A stretch of 64,000 bases of DNA from Melieria omissa (Eukaryota > Arthropoda > Insecta > Diptera > Ulidiidae), in NCBI GenBank assembly GCA_963971225.1, contig OZ020267.1, positions 111,060,163 through 111,124,162 of the forward strand. Reading direction: 5' to 3'. Below, piece by piece: positions 25,265 to 38,840 of this stretch. Position 1 is the stretch's first letter; the number at the start of each line of letters is the position of its first letter. The position numbers were made by a program, and so were the translations under genes. The notes under the pieces are model-generated. The model ran no database searches. It was not told the origin of the DNA and worked only from the letters and a program-made list of their open reading frames with translations.

Positions 25265-27200
25265 TCTATTAATCATTAAACATTGTTAGCGACGAATTTC
25301 AGTTAGTTTTGTCGTTTCCCAGCACCTAAAAGCATACCAAATATTTTGTTTCAATTATCACACGACCACGCTTTGACGTAAATTTTGCCATCAAGGCAAT
25401 TAAGCATTTGAGCATTCGACCGAATGGAAATTAGTTGCTCAATTGCAGTATGAAATGAGATATGCAAATATATACTTATGTATAGATATGTACATACATA
25501 TACATATTTGTCTCCATGGCGGCATGAATGGTTGCTGGCCATGCATAATTTGAAATTAGTCCACTCAAATGTGTGTATTCCGTTTGCGCGTTTGCTCATG
25601 CCGCACATGGACACGAGCAGCCAGTAGCATTGCGCCTACAAGTAGACTACAATAAACAGTGCTGCACTATTTGCTGTTATTTTGCGTTGTGCGCTATTTT
25701 GAAATGTTTACCTCGAACGCCAACCGCACACCGTCAAACACATAACACTTTCTATTCGTGTCTCAGTGCTTTATTTGTTTGTATGTGTAAATGAAGGGAG
25801 AGCACAACAACACCAAAAGAATATGACACGTACGGCACTTTGCTGGCCGTAACGCTGATGCAACGCGGTACATAGCTCATTGCGTTGTGTTGCAAAAAGT
25901 GTTGCCTGCATTAAGGCGCACGCGCATGCGCTCTATTCATGTCGATAGTGCAATTGCGTGAAATTATTACTTTGATGGCAAGTTTTTGAAATTGCAAAAG
26001 CAACAAGATATGCACAAAAACAACAACAAGAAATAACATTGAGGCAATTGCAACAGCAGCAAATGGCATAGAAACGCGTCAGTGCATTCGCACTCACTCA
26101 CACAGACAAACAGTTCGCGAATTGTCGCCTCTTGTGTAACCGCTGCCGCTAGCCTTCTTTTCCGTCATTGCGCGCACTGTTCAATGTACCGTAGCCGAAA
26201 GCTCACTCAATGCGTTGTGTGTGCATTAACAGCGCAATGTCGTTTCGCGTTGCACACAGACACACGTCGTGATGTTGTGTGAGCAAGCGAATTGGACTTG
26301 GTCAGCGAAAATATCTTCCGCTGCGCTCATTGCCAGTTCGCTCTGTATTTGTAGCAGTGCTGGCGTACGCTTGCGGCTGGCCGCAGTCTGCCCATTCCAA
26401 ACGCCCAGCAACATTCGGCCACCTGCCGGTGCACCAGTCGCATCCCAAATTCACAAAATATTTCATTTCAGCTATGCACACACACACACAAACATACACA
26501 GATTGGTACATATAGTCAGCAGCAGCAAGCGCACAACATTTGTAATTTGATAGCATACATTTTGGCGCATTTGTGTGCAAAACATGTGAGAAGTCGTGTA
26601 GAATTCGCTGTTACTCTAGCAAATGCCTTGTTTAGCGACGCAATGCTTGTTGTTGTTGTTATTATGCACATTGTTTTTGCCATTTGCTGTGGCTGACGTT
26701 TGGCCGTGCGTTGCCTGTCGGCCAAACGATGACGGACAGCATAAATGTTTGCTGCTTAAATTACGAACGGTGTCAGTCAAATTTAATGTGAGCCGCTTCG
26801 GTCTGAAAATTTTGACATGTTTGCCGGATTGCTCGATGTCACAGCGCTCCCAATGCTTCTAACTCTGACTACGTTAGCAGTGTAGCTGTGCATCTGTTTG
26901 GATTGCAAGCTGTGTACATATCAAAATTGCTGTGCATACATTTAGGCAGTGTGCAATTGTTTTAGTATGTAGTGTTGTCATGTAGTTTAATTTGTGTTGC
27001 CTGAGAGCACAGATATTACATTTAGTAACAAACACCACTTAAAGCAAAAAAGTATGCCATTTAATTATATTTATAATAACTGAAATAATTGATAACATAG
27101 AAATATGTTGCAGCTTTGAAGTCAAAGAGACCCATTGGCTTAGCACGATTTCTTAAAAACATATCCCTTAGAAGTACCAGTTTGGATTGTATTGTAGTAT
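25265..27200. other. Non-coding stretch
   Basis: No gene supported. 14-bp element copies at 26553 (-), 26933 (-, GCATACATTTAGGC) and 27044 (+). Short CA runs at 26476-26492. Confidence 0.5.
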
Positions 27201-27585
27201 TTGGATTGTGCTTGAAAATAAAACCACTTCAATTACTCAGCGCAAAACGCATTCCAATACCAGCAATCACTTTATTTACAAATTTATACTGGTTTGTCTT
27301 ACACTACTACTGTTGCATGTTTCCCCTTTGCTTACTCGAATCAGACTCGACCCTCTGCGCTGCACACTGCTGTTTTTTATACTTATTTTCTTATCGCGCT
27401 TATTTTTCTTGCACATTCCAGTTGAACTCTCTATCTCGATTGTTCTAGCACAGCCCATCACCTTCGCGAACCATCCTTGCCATATCGGAATTATAGCCAA
27501 CCGCCCGTACTTCAAAGTGCATGCCTAAAAGTATGCTTAGAAAAGCATTCATGCATAGCACAGCACAGAGTGCCTCATTGTTACA
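27201..27585 (-). mobile_element. Solo LTR, copy 2 (inverted, one end lost)
   Basis: Reverse-oriented relative of the 24.84 kb LTR, sharing GATTGTGCTTGAAAATAAAA, then CAATCACTTTATTTACAAA, then TCTATCTCGATTGTTCTAGC, and an exact 14-bp element at 27523-27536. It ends TTGTTACA at 27585. About 40 bp of the other end are missing or replaced, so no target duplication can be read. Confidence 0.8.
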
Positions 27586-30506
27586 ATATGTATATCTTTT
27601 CTCAAACAAAATTCATAGCAGTTCAAGTACTTCTTCATACTCTTCGTCATCCCTGCAGCTCTTGCAGATCATAAACTTTAATGAGCATATCTGAAGGCTT
27701 TGATGGTAATTCAAAAAAAGTTTAAAATACCTTCTCTTAGGCGCTGAAGAGCAAAGCCTCTTGCCACAACCTAATTCCACACTTTTGAAACATTTTTGGT
27801 TCGCCAATGTATGCTTTAAACGATCAAATAAGCAAACATTAACAAAGTGTGGTTAGACTACGCTTTGTTACTTTCTCCTTGCTGCTTTCGTTAACTGTCT
27901 TCGAACTTTTTGCTTTCGTTTTCACTCACTTCATATGTTACTTTGCCATTTTCACTTATTTCCCTTCTTATTTGCACTTCTTTTAACACCAAATGTGTAA
28001 GCAAACTTTGCTCACATCCCACATCTCGTCACTCAAACACTGCTATCTATAGCATACATTTAGGCTGCGCCAATTTCTTTAGCATAAATTCGTTGCGCCG
28101 AGTAGGCAGCCACGGTATAGTTTCAGTTATTCGCACGTCAACTAAGTGTGAACGTAAGTAAGACATAAAATTATGAACTTTACTTGCGTAAGTGCCTGTT
28201 TATCGACCACTGGATGTATGCAACAGCATGTTGCCAGCCTAATTTCAAGCAATTGAGCAACAAAAGTTTGGCGCAAAGCCGTTATTGTTGTACACAAACT
28301 TTCGACATTTGCAAGGCGTGTTGTATCGAGTCTCGAAGCCTTATCTGTCGATTGTGTACGCATGAAACTTTAGTTTGATTAAGTTAAGCCTATAAATTGG
28401 CTGAGGATATGGCGTGGCGGTTGGTTTGCAATCGATAGTTGCCGCTTTGATGTGGCATTAGGCAGCCTAAACTTTATTGGGAGGGCACAGATTCGAGAAA
28501 GTTAATGTAAATCTTTAAGTTTTAGTATAGAAAATGTTTCTTAATAAAATAATTTAATTTGCGCTTTAACTAGTCTTTTTATGTTTAACTGTTTTGGCAA
28601 ATTCCTGAACGAATGGTGTCCTAAGACCGTAGAAATCTGGCATAACTAAAGAAGCTAATAGCTAATAGCTAACTAAAAAACTGCTTGATTTTTACGTAAC
28701 TCATATCTCATCTAAAAAAAAATAAATAATAATAAGAACTGAACATTATTTCAATAAAACTCATCCTAAAAGTATGCAACAAAAGTGTCTCCTGCGAAGC
28801 AACTACCACAATTTACGACTTGAATATTATTAACAGTGACAGACAATTGCTTATTGCATACTTTTCGGCTGCATTATCAACGCAACGCCTCATCGAAAAT
28901 ACTGTCTTTCTTCATTCGGATGCAACATATTCAAATTGAGTACTTTCATTTAATTTCGTTTATAAAATATTCATGTGAAAAGAAGAAAAGCTGCGTATCG
29001 CAAGCAATACTAAGAGCTACCGAAACGACGCAGAACTTTACTTAAATAAATGAAAAAGCACACACACACGCACAGACAATTCATATGATTGGATGTGTAT
29101 AGAGGTGCGCACTGACAGTTGCACGTTGTCTGGCATTCGTATTGAGAAAATTCAATTGACAAAGCATAAAAAAAGCCAAGAACGTACGAAAAGCAGCCAT
29201 AAAAGGCACTAAACATAAGCGCGTCACAGTAAAAGAAGAACGGCATGAAAAACGAAAAGAAATACACAGCTCATGAAATTTGCAAAAATTTCGCTGTTAT
29301 AGCAAAAAGAAATTGAGTAACTGTCTGTTTCGCTGACTGACTGTCTATCTGGATGGCTAGCTGCTTGTCTGGCCCACTCTATACCTAACGACCAATCGGC
29401 GTCTGTTGTTTTTGTTTGTACATAATGTCTGTATTAGTGAACTATGTGCATGCGCCTGCAAATATGCTGCAAGGATTTATTTTTCCATCATCATTGAAAT
29501 TCATTGGGTATTAGGCGGCATATAAATCGCTCACTCAATTGCTCGTTCGCACAACATTACGGCTGGTCGAACAGTTTTATGTGACGTTATGTATGTGGCA
29601 GGTAAAGCTTTAAGCATCTCATTGAAGGTAGAGAACACTGCAGTTTGAGGCGAATGGCATGAAATCATCAGAAATGTCAATGTTTTAATGACAAGACACT
29701 GTTCAATCTGTGCACACTTGACTTTGATCTGAACAAATACAGCCTAAAAGTAGACTCTACTGTGATGAATTGTGCGCATATCTATGGTAGAGCCAAAGTG
29801 ATGCTTAGAGCTTAAGTGTAGCATACTTTTAGGTTGATTGTTATCTTAATTCTAAAGGTTTCAGGTTTAAATTTCAACTTAAACATTACTGCACATAATT
29901 CAATTGTTCGATATAAATTTCACTTCTATTTGGCGCTCAAGCGCAGTCGATTCTTCGAACTTTCCTCAGCACTTCCACCTCATCACTGTTCGTTTTTGTA
30001 TGTGTTGGCGTAATAGTTTTCCGATTTCTACACCATCATAGAAATCAAATATTAAGCTGATAGCTCAGTAATTTGATTGAAACAATATCTCATATACCGC
30101 CATGTCATAAAACCCAAATCGACAGCTCCACAAGTGGTATCAGCGTCAACTGTCAATGCCCAACTCCACATCAGCAGATCATTTGGCATTGCTGTTAGCC
30201 AACAACGGACATTCACACCAACACTGACAGCTACTGAGGATTTTGACAGCTTATTGCCGCAACGAATCGTTGCGTTGCGTTGCGTTTCGGTTTGTAACGT
30301 TTCGTTCGATTATTTGATTTGTTCCTTCATATTGATAACGTCAATGGCTCCAATGATGACCCCGAATGTAATGCAATCTAATGCATAGTTTTGTTGTTGT
30401 CTGAATATAATTTTATTGAAGGAAAGGAATAGTGAATTTGTAAGAAAAGAAGTTGGAAAAATTTAAGCAGAAAAGTTGTAAAGTTGCTCCGTTGATCATC
30501 ACAATT
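27586..30506. other. Non-coding stretch with scattered 14-bp elements
   Basis: No gene supported. 14-bp element copies at 28052 (-), 28765 (+), 28856 (-), 29453 (+), 29742 (+) and 29821 (-). The pair at 28765 and 28856 faces in opposite directions 91 bp apart, and the pair at 29742 and 29821 does so 79 bp apart. Confidence 0.5.
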
Positions 30507-30745
30507 CGATACGATACAATACGATATGATACAATACCATAAGATATGATACGATACGATACGATATGATATGATACGATACGATACGATAAGATACGGT
30601 ACGATAGGGTAGGATAAGATAGGATACGATACGATACGATACGATACCATACGATACAATACGATACGATACGATAGGATACGATACGATAGGACAGGAT
30701 AGGATAGGAAGAGAAGGGATGGGATAGGATAAGATAGGATTGGAT
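30507..30745. repeat. (GATAC)n pentanucleotide microsatellite
   Basis: About 240 bp of GATAC-like units with variants GATAT, GATAG and GATAA; it degrades towards GGATA on the right. It lies about 330 bp upstream of the retrotransposon remnant. Confidence 0.9.
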
Positions 30746-31079
30746 CCAGGGTTAAGAGCCCAACTGGGTAGGATCCAGGTTTGAGAGCTGAGGCGATCTA
30801 AAGGCCTACAAATTTCAGTCTCTTCCTGACCAGGGATAGATAGTGATACATAAAGCGTAGGTCCATTTCTCCTCTCCCCCTTTTTTTAGGGCTTACCTTA
30901 TTTTTTGCTGCATGTCTCCCCATGAGGCATCCTCACCCATTTCAAAGCAATCGAACTAAGTTTTTGAAACTCCCGTCTAATCTTAGTAGCTGTCTGGATC
31001 TATCTATAAGGTCTAAGGTTGAGAGGTATAAACCATTGGAAGAGAAACTTCTGTATTTTTGTAAATCATGGTATATACC

Positions 31080-32280
31080 ATCTCTCAGGCAAGCAATGCC
31101 CTCTGGAGTTGCAAAAGCATCTGTGGCTAAAACTGGGGACTGAGGCCGAAGTGGCTTCAAAAACTATACTCCCTGGTAGTTCTGCCGACGATGACCTACG
31201 GGACGATAGCCTGGTGGAGGAAGACCACAGAAGTAACAACTGCGACTAAGCTAAAGAAACTACAACGACTAGCAAATACCTGCATAACAGGATGTCTCAG
31301 AACGACTCCAACTGCAGCCCTTAATGTTATATTGGGGGCGATGCCGCTGGAATTCAAAATGCAAATAGCTGCAATAGCCAGCACTCACAGACTGGTGCCT
31401 AGTGGATTTAGACCGAAGGATACACAGGCAATCGGTCACTTATCTCTGCCGAGGGACAGGAGGCGAGATGGAGGCTTTTGTATGCCCCTTGATCTGATGT
31501 CTCAGAAGCACCTCTGGAATGGGCTGATAATAGAATCAGTCTGACGTGTTTGATATTGTATGGTACACTGATGGGTTCAAGACGGAAGAAGAAACAGGAC
31601 TTTCAGTCAGTCTTGGGGAAAAGGCCACAGTCTTTCAGGCTGAGATCTATGCCATTAATGAATAAACCAGGACAATACTAACACTTAACTTGAAAAGGAA
31701 GAGGATATTCATAATGTCTAGAAGTCAGGCTGCAATAAAAGCTCTGAAGTCGACGACAGTCTAAACTGGTCTGGGAGACAGTAGATGTCCCGCAAGACCT
31801 TTCCAAGGACAACCAAGTGATACTACACTGGGTACCGGCGCACTGTGGACACGATGGTAATAAGGAGGCGGACATATTGGCAAAGGAGGGGCAGCAAGAC
31901 GACCCTACGGACCTGAACCAATCATAAGTGTTAGCAAGATTCATTACAGACATTGTGTAAAATATGAATTTTTAAATAAAAACAAATGGTGGAACGCAGT
32001 AGAACAACGCTTTTTCAAGCTTTTCTTTCCACTTTACTCTGCAAAAAAATCTAATTACCTCTTGGAGGTAAGCCGAGCAGAGCTTAGATTTATGACGGGG
32101 ATCCTAAGCGGACACTGTCTGCTAAATATGCATAGAGCGCGAGGGGGAACGAACATGCAGATTTTGTATGGAAGACGAGGAGACTTCTGTACACATCATA
32201 ACGGAATGTCCCGCCCTCATACACGGAGGAAAGCGGGTACTGGGAAGGGAACTAGTATAGACAGACGATCTGTCTAAATT
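31080..32280 (+). pseudogene. Non-LTR retrotransposon 3' end (RT tail, RNase H, Cys/His tail), broken
   Basis: Reverse transcriptase tail: NALWSCKSICG, an in-frame stop at 31128-31130, then NWGLRPKW, LPTMTYGTIAWW, and KLKKLQRLANTCITG with TTPTAALNVILGAMPLEF (to about 31370). RNase H follows: YTDG at 31564, QAEIYAI near 31638, SQAAIKAL near 31723, and HWVPAHCGHDGNKEADILA around 31825-31880. A tail with RFMTGILSGHCLLN, then a Cys/His block ending in ECPALIHGGKR, follows at 32080-32240. The pieces lie in several frames with stops. Having RNase H after the RT fits the I/LOA/R1 group; I cannot assign the clade further. The 5' part of the element is absent. Confidence 0.85.
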
Positions 32281-34668
32281 TGATTTGATAGTTCAACACT
32301 GGACGCAGTGTCTCGGACAGGTGGTGCTCGACGCCCACTACCCAAATCTTAATACCAACTCTCTCTATTCATCCTATACCATCTATCTCTATCTCCATAT
32401 CTTTTAATTGAATTAGACATATCTTACTCCTAGGAAATTTTCTTTACTAAACATTTGATATGCCTAAAGAAAGATATAAAATCGTCTTGCAAATAACAAA
32501 GTAAAGGGAAACTGTCTGAATTTAAGCTTGAAAATGTCCAGGAACATATTTTATTAAAATTATCTAATACACACTTTTCTCTCTTATTCCAAAGACTCTT
32601 GACTGCCTCTTCATCTACTTTTTACTAAAACAGACAAAACCCTAAATTCCAAACTGAGTTGTATCACAAATTTACCCAAAGCTCGCTTCAATTAAGTTTA
32701 TTACTTCAGTGTTGCTCATTAAGGGGCAAAAAAATCTTCCCATATTTACGTGTTTGCGTGTTTCACTAAAATTTCGTTTCGTCGAATGCGCCGACGGGCA
32801 ATCCTTCAACAACAAAACGTATCCTAAAACAAAAATAATGTGATACAAACAAACAAAATTGCCAACAATAAAGCGAACGAAATATAGCAAACAAATTGTG
32901 TAAAAAAATTCGAGCTAATCCTTCAACATGTACACAGCCCAAATGCGTTTAGTTTATTGGCTGGTCGCATTGTCCGCCCCATCACACCACACCACACTTT
33001 CACCTTTCAATTTGTCGCATTTCACTTCGTCTCATAACTAATTCACCTGATGAATTGAATTCCACACTACGGCCAGTCATCAGCAACAGCGCCAATGCCA
33101 GTGTCAGTCCATTACCACGCGACTGTACCTGGCAATCGCTTCAGTCTTCACCCTCTCGTCGTTCACTGACAGCGGAAAGGCATTTTCTGTGTCGCCTGTC
33201 TGTCATAGACACCGGCGGCTTACCCTCCCCTACGGCCCAGTTGGGTTTTGAATTGTGTGTTGGAGTGCAACACAAAAAATGAAAAAATAAAAATAGGAAA
33301 ATAAAGCAGAAGAAAAGCGACAAACGCGCAGGAAATGACAACGAATTCGCATTCTATTAGTCGAGAGCGCATAAATGAAATGTCAACAGTAAATTTGCTG
33401 TTTTTTTCGACGGCGTTTTGTTGCTGCCTTTTTTGGTTTGGTCTCCTCGAACAATTCAATGGAATCCGAGGGAATGAAATTACATTAAAGTTGACATTTA
33501 GGCTGAGCTCTCTGGTGCTAGGAAAATGGACATAATATGTTACTGAAATGAACTTAACTGACTTATTCAACAAATGATATGCAAGAAAACAACAAAATAT
33601 TCGAGTAGAAAAGGCGACACGTTGAACAAAAAAAGTGCGTTGGAAAAATAAAAACTAAAAGAATTTTCGAAAGAGAAAAGGTTTAGCCATTCATGGCCGA
33701 TTCTTTGTAGTGCAATCCCTTTTTTGTGCTGCCTGTATGTCTGTCTGCCTTATGTCTGTCTTGTCGCACTGACGGTCAGCTATGCGTTGCCGTAGTCTTT
33801 CACTTTTTTTCCTGATTCTGCTTTTTACATGCTTTTGCTTTCTCCCAGCCCTTTTGTAACTTTCAGAACATTTTTGTGCTTTGCCTTTTTGTGCAACTGA
33901 GGAGTGGGAGGGTCGCATCTATTGTGGGCTCGAATTTTTGTGCCTTTGTTGGCATTTACCAAGACACAAAAGTGTCGCGTTCTCGCTCTTTTGACTAGAT
34001 GTGGCTTTGTAGGCGCCTTAACTTTTAAGGTTTAATGCTTACACAGCGCACAGGATTTTCATATATTTTGTACGTGTGCGTGCGTGTGTGTGTGTGTGGG
34101 GGGGTGTGTGGAGTAGCAAAGCGTAAAAGGGCGCCAAAACAGCAAAAAGCATGTTTCCTTACCTTACTTTTGTATTCCAGTTTTTTTTAGTTTTTATATT
34201 CGCTCTTTGCTTTTCTGTGATTTGTTAAGAGGATTTGCATGCAGCAAAAAAGTGATTCTAGCGAAAATTTGCTTATGTCGCTTCGAAGCACTGCAAGTGT
34301 CAAAGGCTAAAATAAAATTAACTTTGGCAGTGTGGAGTTTTAGGCGCGTGGCATTTATTATATACGTTGACATAAACTAGGAAAATGAACGAATAAAGAA
34401 TCAAAATTCGTTGACAAATGATTAAATAGAACGTTGTGTGAGACAAAAAAGTGAAAGTAATGATGATGAAAATGAAGATTGGTTCAACTGACTGATGAGA
34501 ATTTATCTGTTGACTGAGAGAGACTGTTGAGTACTGAACTACAAATGAATTTAGAGATTCTCTGAGTTAAGTCTTTAAATAGATTTAGAGAAATGGGAGT
34601 GGCTGACATGTGCCGGGGTTTGCTCATTATAGGTTAAAGAGAGACTTGTGGTAAAAAAAAATTAATGA
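32281..34668. other. Non-coding stretch
   Basis: No gene and no 14-bp element found, which makes it one of the longest gaps in the element's distribution. Contains a TG/G run (34079-34110). Confidence 0.5.
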
Positions 34669-35144
34669 ATATTTTCATTGTAGGCGTATTTCTGCTATAT
34701 ATTGTTACGAAAATTACTTCTCTAAGTTCGTTTTGGATTGTGCTTGAAAATAAAACTACTTCAATTATTCAGCGCAAAACGCAGTCAAAAACCAACAATC
34801 ACTTTATTTACAAATCTACACTTTGGTTATCTTTACACTACTACTATTGCATGTTTCTCCTTTGCTTGCTCAAAACAGACTCGACTGCACACTGCTGCTT
34901 TTATACTGGTTTTCTTATCGCGCCGAAGTTTCTTTCACATTCCAGTTGTACTTTCTATCTCGATCGTTCTAGCACAGCCTATTACCGCCGCGAACTATCC
35001 TTGCCATATCACAGTTATAGCCAACCGGCCGTACTCCAAAGTGCATGCCTAAAAGTATGCTTGGAAAAGCATTCACGCATAGCACAGCAACAGAATGCCT
35101 CATCGTTACAATATTTTCATTGTAGGCGTATTTCTGCTATATAT
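34669..35144. repeat. 34-bp direct repeat flanking a solo LTR
   Basis: An identical 34-bp stretch, starting ATATTTTCATTGTAGGCG and ending TTTCTGCTATATAT, lies at 34669-34702 and 35111-35144, directly on both sides of the LTR at 34703-35110. Confidence 0.9.
34703..35110 (-). mobile_element. Solo LTR, copy 3 (inverted, complete)
   Basis: 408 bp from TGTTACGAAAAT to CATCGTTACA, inverted relative to copy 1 and flanked by ATAT (34699-34702 and 35111-35114). It includes an exact 14-bp element at 35047-35060. The flanking identity extends to 34 bp, far more than a normal LTR target duplication. Confidence 0.85.
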
Positions 35145-35445
35145 GAACGAGCTCTGTGCTGTTTTTAGATAGAAAATTTCACATTTTAATATACAAAAAT
35201 GCATAAACGAAGAAGAAACTGTTTTTTGTTATATCCTCATGCGTTTAGAATACTTACGGGCGTGGCGAAATTATATTTTCAGCTTATCTAAAAGCCTACA
35301 GAATCGCATTCCGACAAAAAACCAGAAATAGATGCAGCAAAAGCAGAAAAACTCAACTACTGTTCATTGATGAGCATTGAATACATTTTATTATGAACTA
35401 TAAAAGATAAATTCCACTGTAAAATGCTTTCTTTCATAGCAATAG

Positions 35446-35850
35446 GAATTGCCTACTTTTAGGCGCTCAAACAAAACAATGCATCTTATTAAAAATTTCA
35501 AAACTCATAATGTAGACAAATAAAAACCACTAATTTTCTTCTTACATCAACGCACTTAGCATACTTATAGGCGCCTCAAAATACCACAAATCTCCTATAC
35601 TTTTCATTCCCGTGTTTTGTTTCTTTATTTTACTAGATATTACCTAACCTAGATATTGCATACTTTTAGGCGCTCAAACAAAACATTTCATCTTATTAAA
35701 ATGAACTGTATTGAAAATTCCCAGATTACTAATGTAGACAAATGAAAACACTAATTTGCTTCTTACATCAATGCACTTGGCATACTTATAGGCGCCTCAA
35801 AATACCACAAATCTCCTATACTTCTCATTCCTGTGTTTTGATTTTCATCT
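35446..35850 (+). repeat. ~205-bp tandem duplication with two 14-bp elements per unit
   Basis: Unit 1 (35446-35655) and unit 2 (35656-35850) align through AGGCGCTCAAACAAAACA, AATGTAGACAAAT, CTTCTTACATCAA and GCGCCTCAAAATACCACAAA. Each unit starts with one 14-bp element (35451 and 35658) and has another about 110-120 bp later (35559 and 35780, both GCATACTTATAGGC). Confidence 0.9.
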
Positions 35851-36614
35851 TCCTTTATCTCAGCCTCCCAACTTCATATTCTTTCGAGCTATTCTCACCA
35901 CCGCGCTACTCAATTACAATGTAATTTAAGTCTTCACGCTAAATTGACGCTTCCCGCACAAATTGTCAAAATCTCAAATACAACAAACATTTGCCTTAAA
36001 TACCAATGAAATACCAAAACACACAACAAACATTGTGCAATGCTGTCGTGTTGAATTTCATTGGTATTTTTATTGATATTTGGCGTTCACGCTTTGCACA
36101 TCCTCTCACATCCTTTTGCCTGTTGCGAACAGTCAAACGCCAATTTAAAGCTTCAACTTTTGCCACGTTTGTGGCTGTGAAAATGTCTGCTTTTGCAGTA
36201 AATTTTGCGCTACTTAGCTGCCTTCATGCGTAACGGCCAACAACAAACAAACAAGCACAACGTTCACAGTATCAGTCGACAGCTTCAACCATCAGCGCCG
36301 CAGCCACTTCATATACGAGTAGACCCACACAACACTTCAATTTTCGACAATTGTTTATTGTTTGCTACTTTGCTGTTGGTTTACTTCCGCTTTATGCCTG
36401 CTCCACCTCTCAGCCTTCCGCTCTATTACTCGCTCTCTCTCTCTCTCGCACACGCTCTCTGCCTGTTTTGTTCAGCCATGACGCAAATTTTCTAATCCGT
36501 TTTCAATCTATTAAGATGCTTAAACACGGATTTTCTTCTTCAGCGCTCAGTCTTCTTGTTGCTGCTGTTTTTTGTTTCTACATTCTTCTTGCTCTATTGC
36601 TATTGCACTCGCTC

Positions 36615-36649
<35 letters not shown>

Positions 36650-38840
36650 TTGGTGCTCGAGCTGGCATTGTCTTAAATTTGAAATTGCACACTGTTGACG
36701 CTTTCTTTGCTTAACTTTGCACTTTGCTGTCGTTGAGCGTTTGGCTGTTTAGTGCTTCGAGCTGTTGCTGTCGTCGTTGTTGTTGTTGTTGCAATTGTTG
36801 CTGTTGCTGATTGCTAGCTGCTCGCTGTTGCTTTCACGTGTTCGCTGCTCTGGTTGTGTGTTTGAATTGGGATTTTGTTGTTGTTTTGATAGTCGCCATA
36901 CTTTGTTATTTTCTATATTGTTATTGTTGTTGTTGTTATTGTTTTCAATTTGCAGTTTGGTTATTTTTATTGTTGTTGCTGATTTCTCCTCTATGAACTT
37001 TGCCACTTTCAAGCGTTCGATTTGTTTTTGGTTTCTTTTCACATATTTGTTGTTGTTGTTGTTTTGATAAATATTTGTATTTCCTCCTTGCTTTGACTCC
37101 AATGTTTTCCGGTTGCCGCTGCTTTGTCTTGCGGTTTTCTTCTTCTTCATATTTTTTTTATTATTATTTTTCGTTGTTGTTATTTTTGCTTTTCATGTTG
37201 TTTTTAATATTTCCGTTCAAGTTTCTTATGAGAATTTGTTTTGTTTTGCCTTGTTGAAGGAAATATTCCAGTCAGAGAAAGCTTTGTGAGAGTAGAACTC
37301 TTCCGTATTTCAACTTGAATTCTTCTAAATCTAATAAAAAAAAAGATTTCTAACTTCTTTGAAAGTTTGTCCAGTAATTTTCATACGCCAACAATTTGTT
37401 CAAATATCTGAAACCTAAATTGACAATTTTCCTCAGCAATCAACTTGGCTCGATAAGCAAATGACGCAGCCAAACAATGTCATCAATTTTATTTGCTCGA
37501 TTTAAGCAGCAAAGTTTTAGCTTCAACTGAATACATAAGAAATATAACAACAATTTTTTGGATTATTTGCTGCTGTGAGCTAAAGCAACTGTTGCTGTTG
37601 TAAATACAGCAACAAAGTAGCAACTAGTAGGGCAGCATCAAGTTTTAGTGACGCAGCGAGAATAAGTAATGCGAGCGAAATTACAACTTTACACACATAC
37701 ATACAAATATGAAAATTTGTTAGTAGTGGTGTGAGCATGTAGGAATTTATGGAAAATCTGACACTTTGTCATGCTGTGAGCAATTTTTCATTAACATTGA
37801 CCAAATAGCTGAACGCAAGATGTTTATTTATATACGCACAAAAATCGTTGTGTAGAAAAATGTCCTTGGAGAATTTAAATAAGAATAGCGTTGTTGTATT
37901 TCAATCAAAACAAACACAAAGGAACCGAATTTTAGTTTAATATTTTCCACATTAATTTTTAAGTTCTCTTCACTTTTCACACTTGACGTTTTAAATTATT
38001 GAACCATGGTGCCTAAAAGTAGGCCACAGCCATTAAACCTTAACTACTACAATCAATTTGCCTCAAGTTTGCTGTTATTCCCCATTTTTCTGATCCTTCA
38101 TTTTTTTTGCGCATTTTTTGTGAGTGTTGTTGTCTTCAGGCTTTTAAATCTGCAACGCTAAAAATCAATTATCTCCAAAGCTCAATTAGCCCCAATCAAT
38201 GAGCACTTAACGTTGTCGACCTGTTTGGGCGCCAGCGGCAAGACCAGCGCTGACCCTCGTATAACCTGTGGCGTTCAATCATTAGGAAAAAAATCAAAGA
38301 TGTAAAGTGTAACGAAGAAAAAATTGCAGGCGGTAGACAAAAAAATTGTAGCAAAACCATGTACAAAATAACGCATAAGTTGAGATGAGGGAGAGCAGCT
38401 AAAGAGAAGAGAACCAAGGAAAGTAGAAGAGCCAAAGAAAGTCGAAGAGCCAATAGAAAAGACGTACAAGTCATTGTGCAACAGTTTGTTGCAAGTTGTA
38501 GTGGCCGGTTGCTTGTGTCGCTAACTTAATTGACAGCTGGTAATTGGTTTGGCTAAAGGCTGAGAGTTGCGCATTGCATTGGTACAAAATATGCTGTCGT
38601 TGACAGGTTTTGTATTATGAAAGTGGACAACTATTTTAAAGATTTTTGTTGATTTTTAAGTGTTATATAGTTTTTTAAAAAATTATTTTTAAAAAGATTT
38701 TCAAGTTGAAGTGTGGGCCATATTCTTCAAAAAATTCCATACCTATGTGTTTTGTATGCCTCTATATTGAGATAAAAATATTGTTGCATAAGTTAAGGCG
38801 CTGCGTGTTATTATGTTTGCATTTTCTCTATTCTACATGC
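35851..38840. other. Non-coding stretch with CT-rich and TTG-rich simple repeats
   Basis: No gene supported. (CT)n runs at 36427-36455 and 36610-36650, TTG runs at 36770-37070, and one 14-bp element variant at 38011-38024 (GCCTAAAAGTAGGC, a near-palindromic form). Confidence 0.5.

Noticed and set aside
36749..37150. Asn/Gln-rich frame on the minus strand
   Set aside because: CAA/AAC repeat complement; low complexity only.
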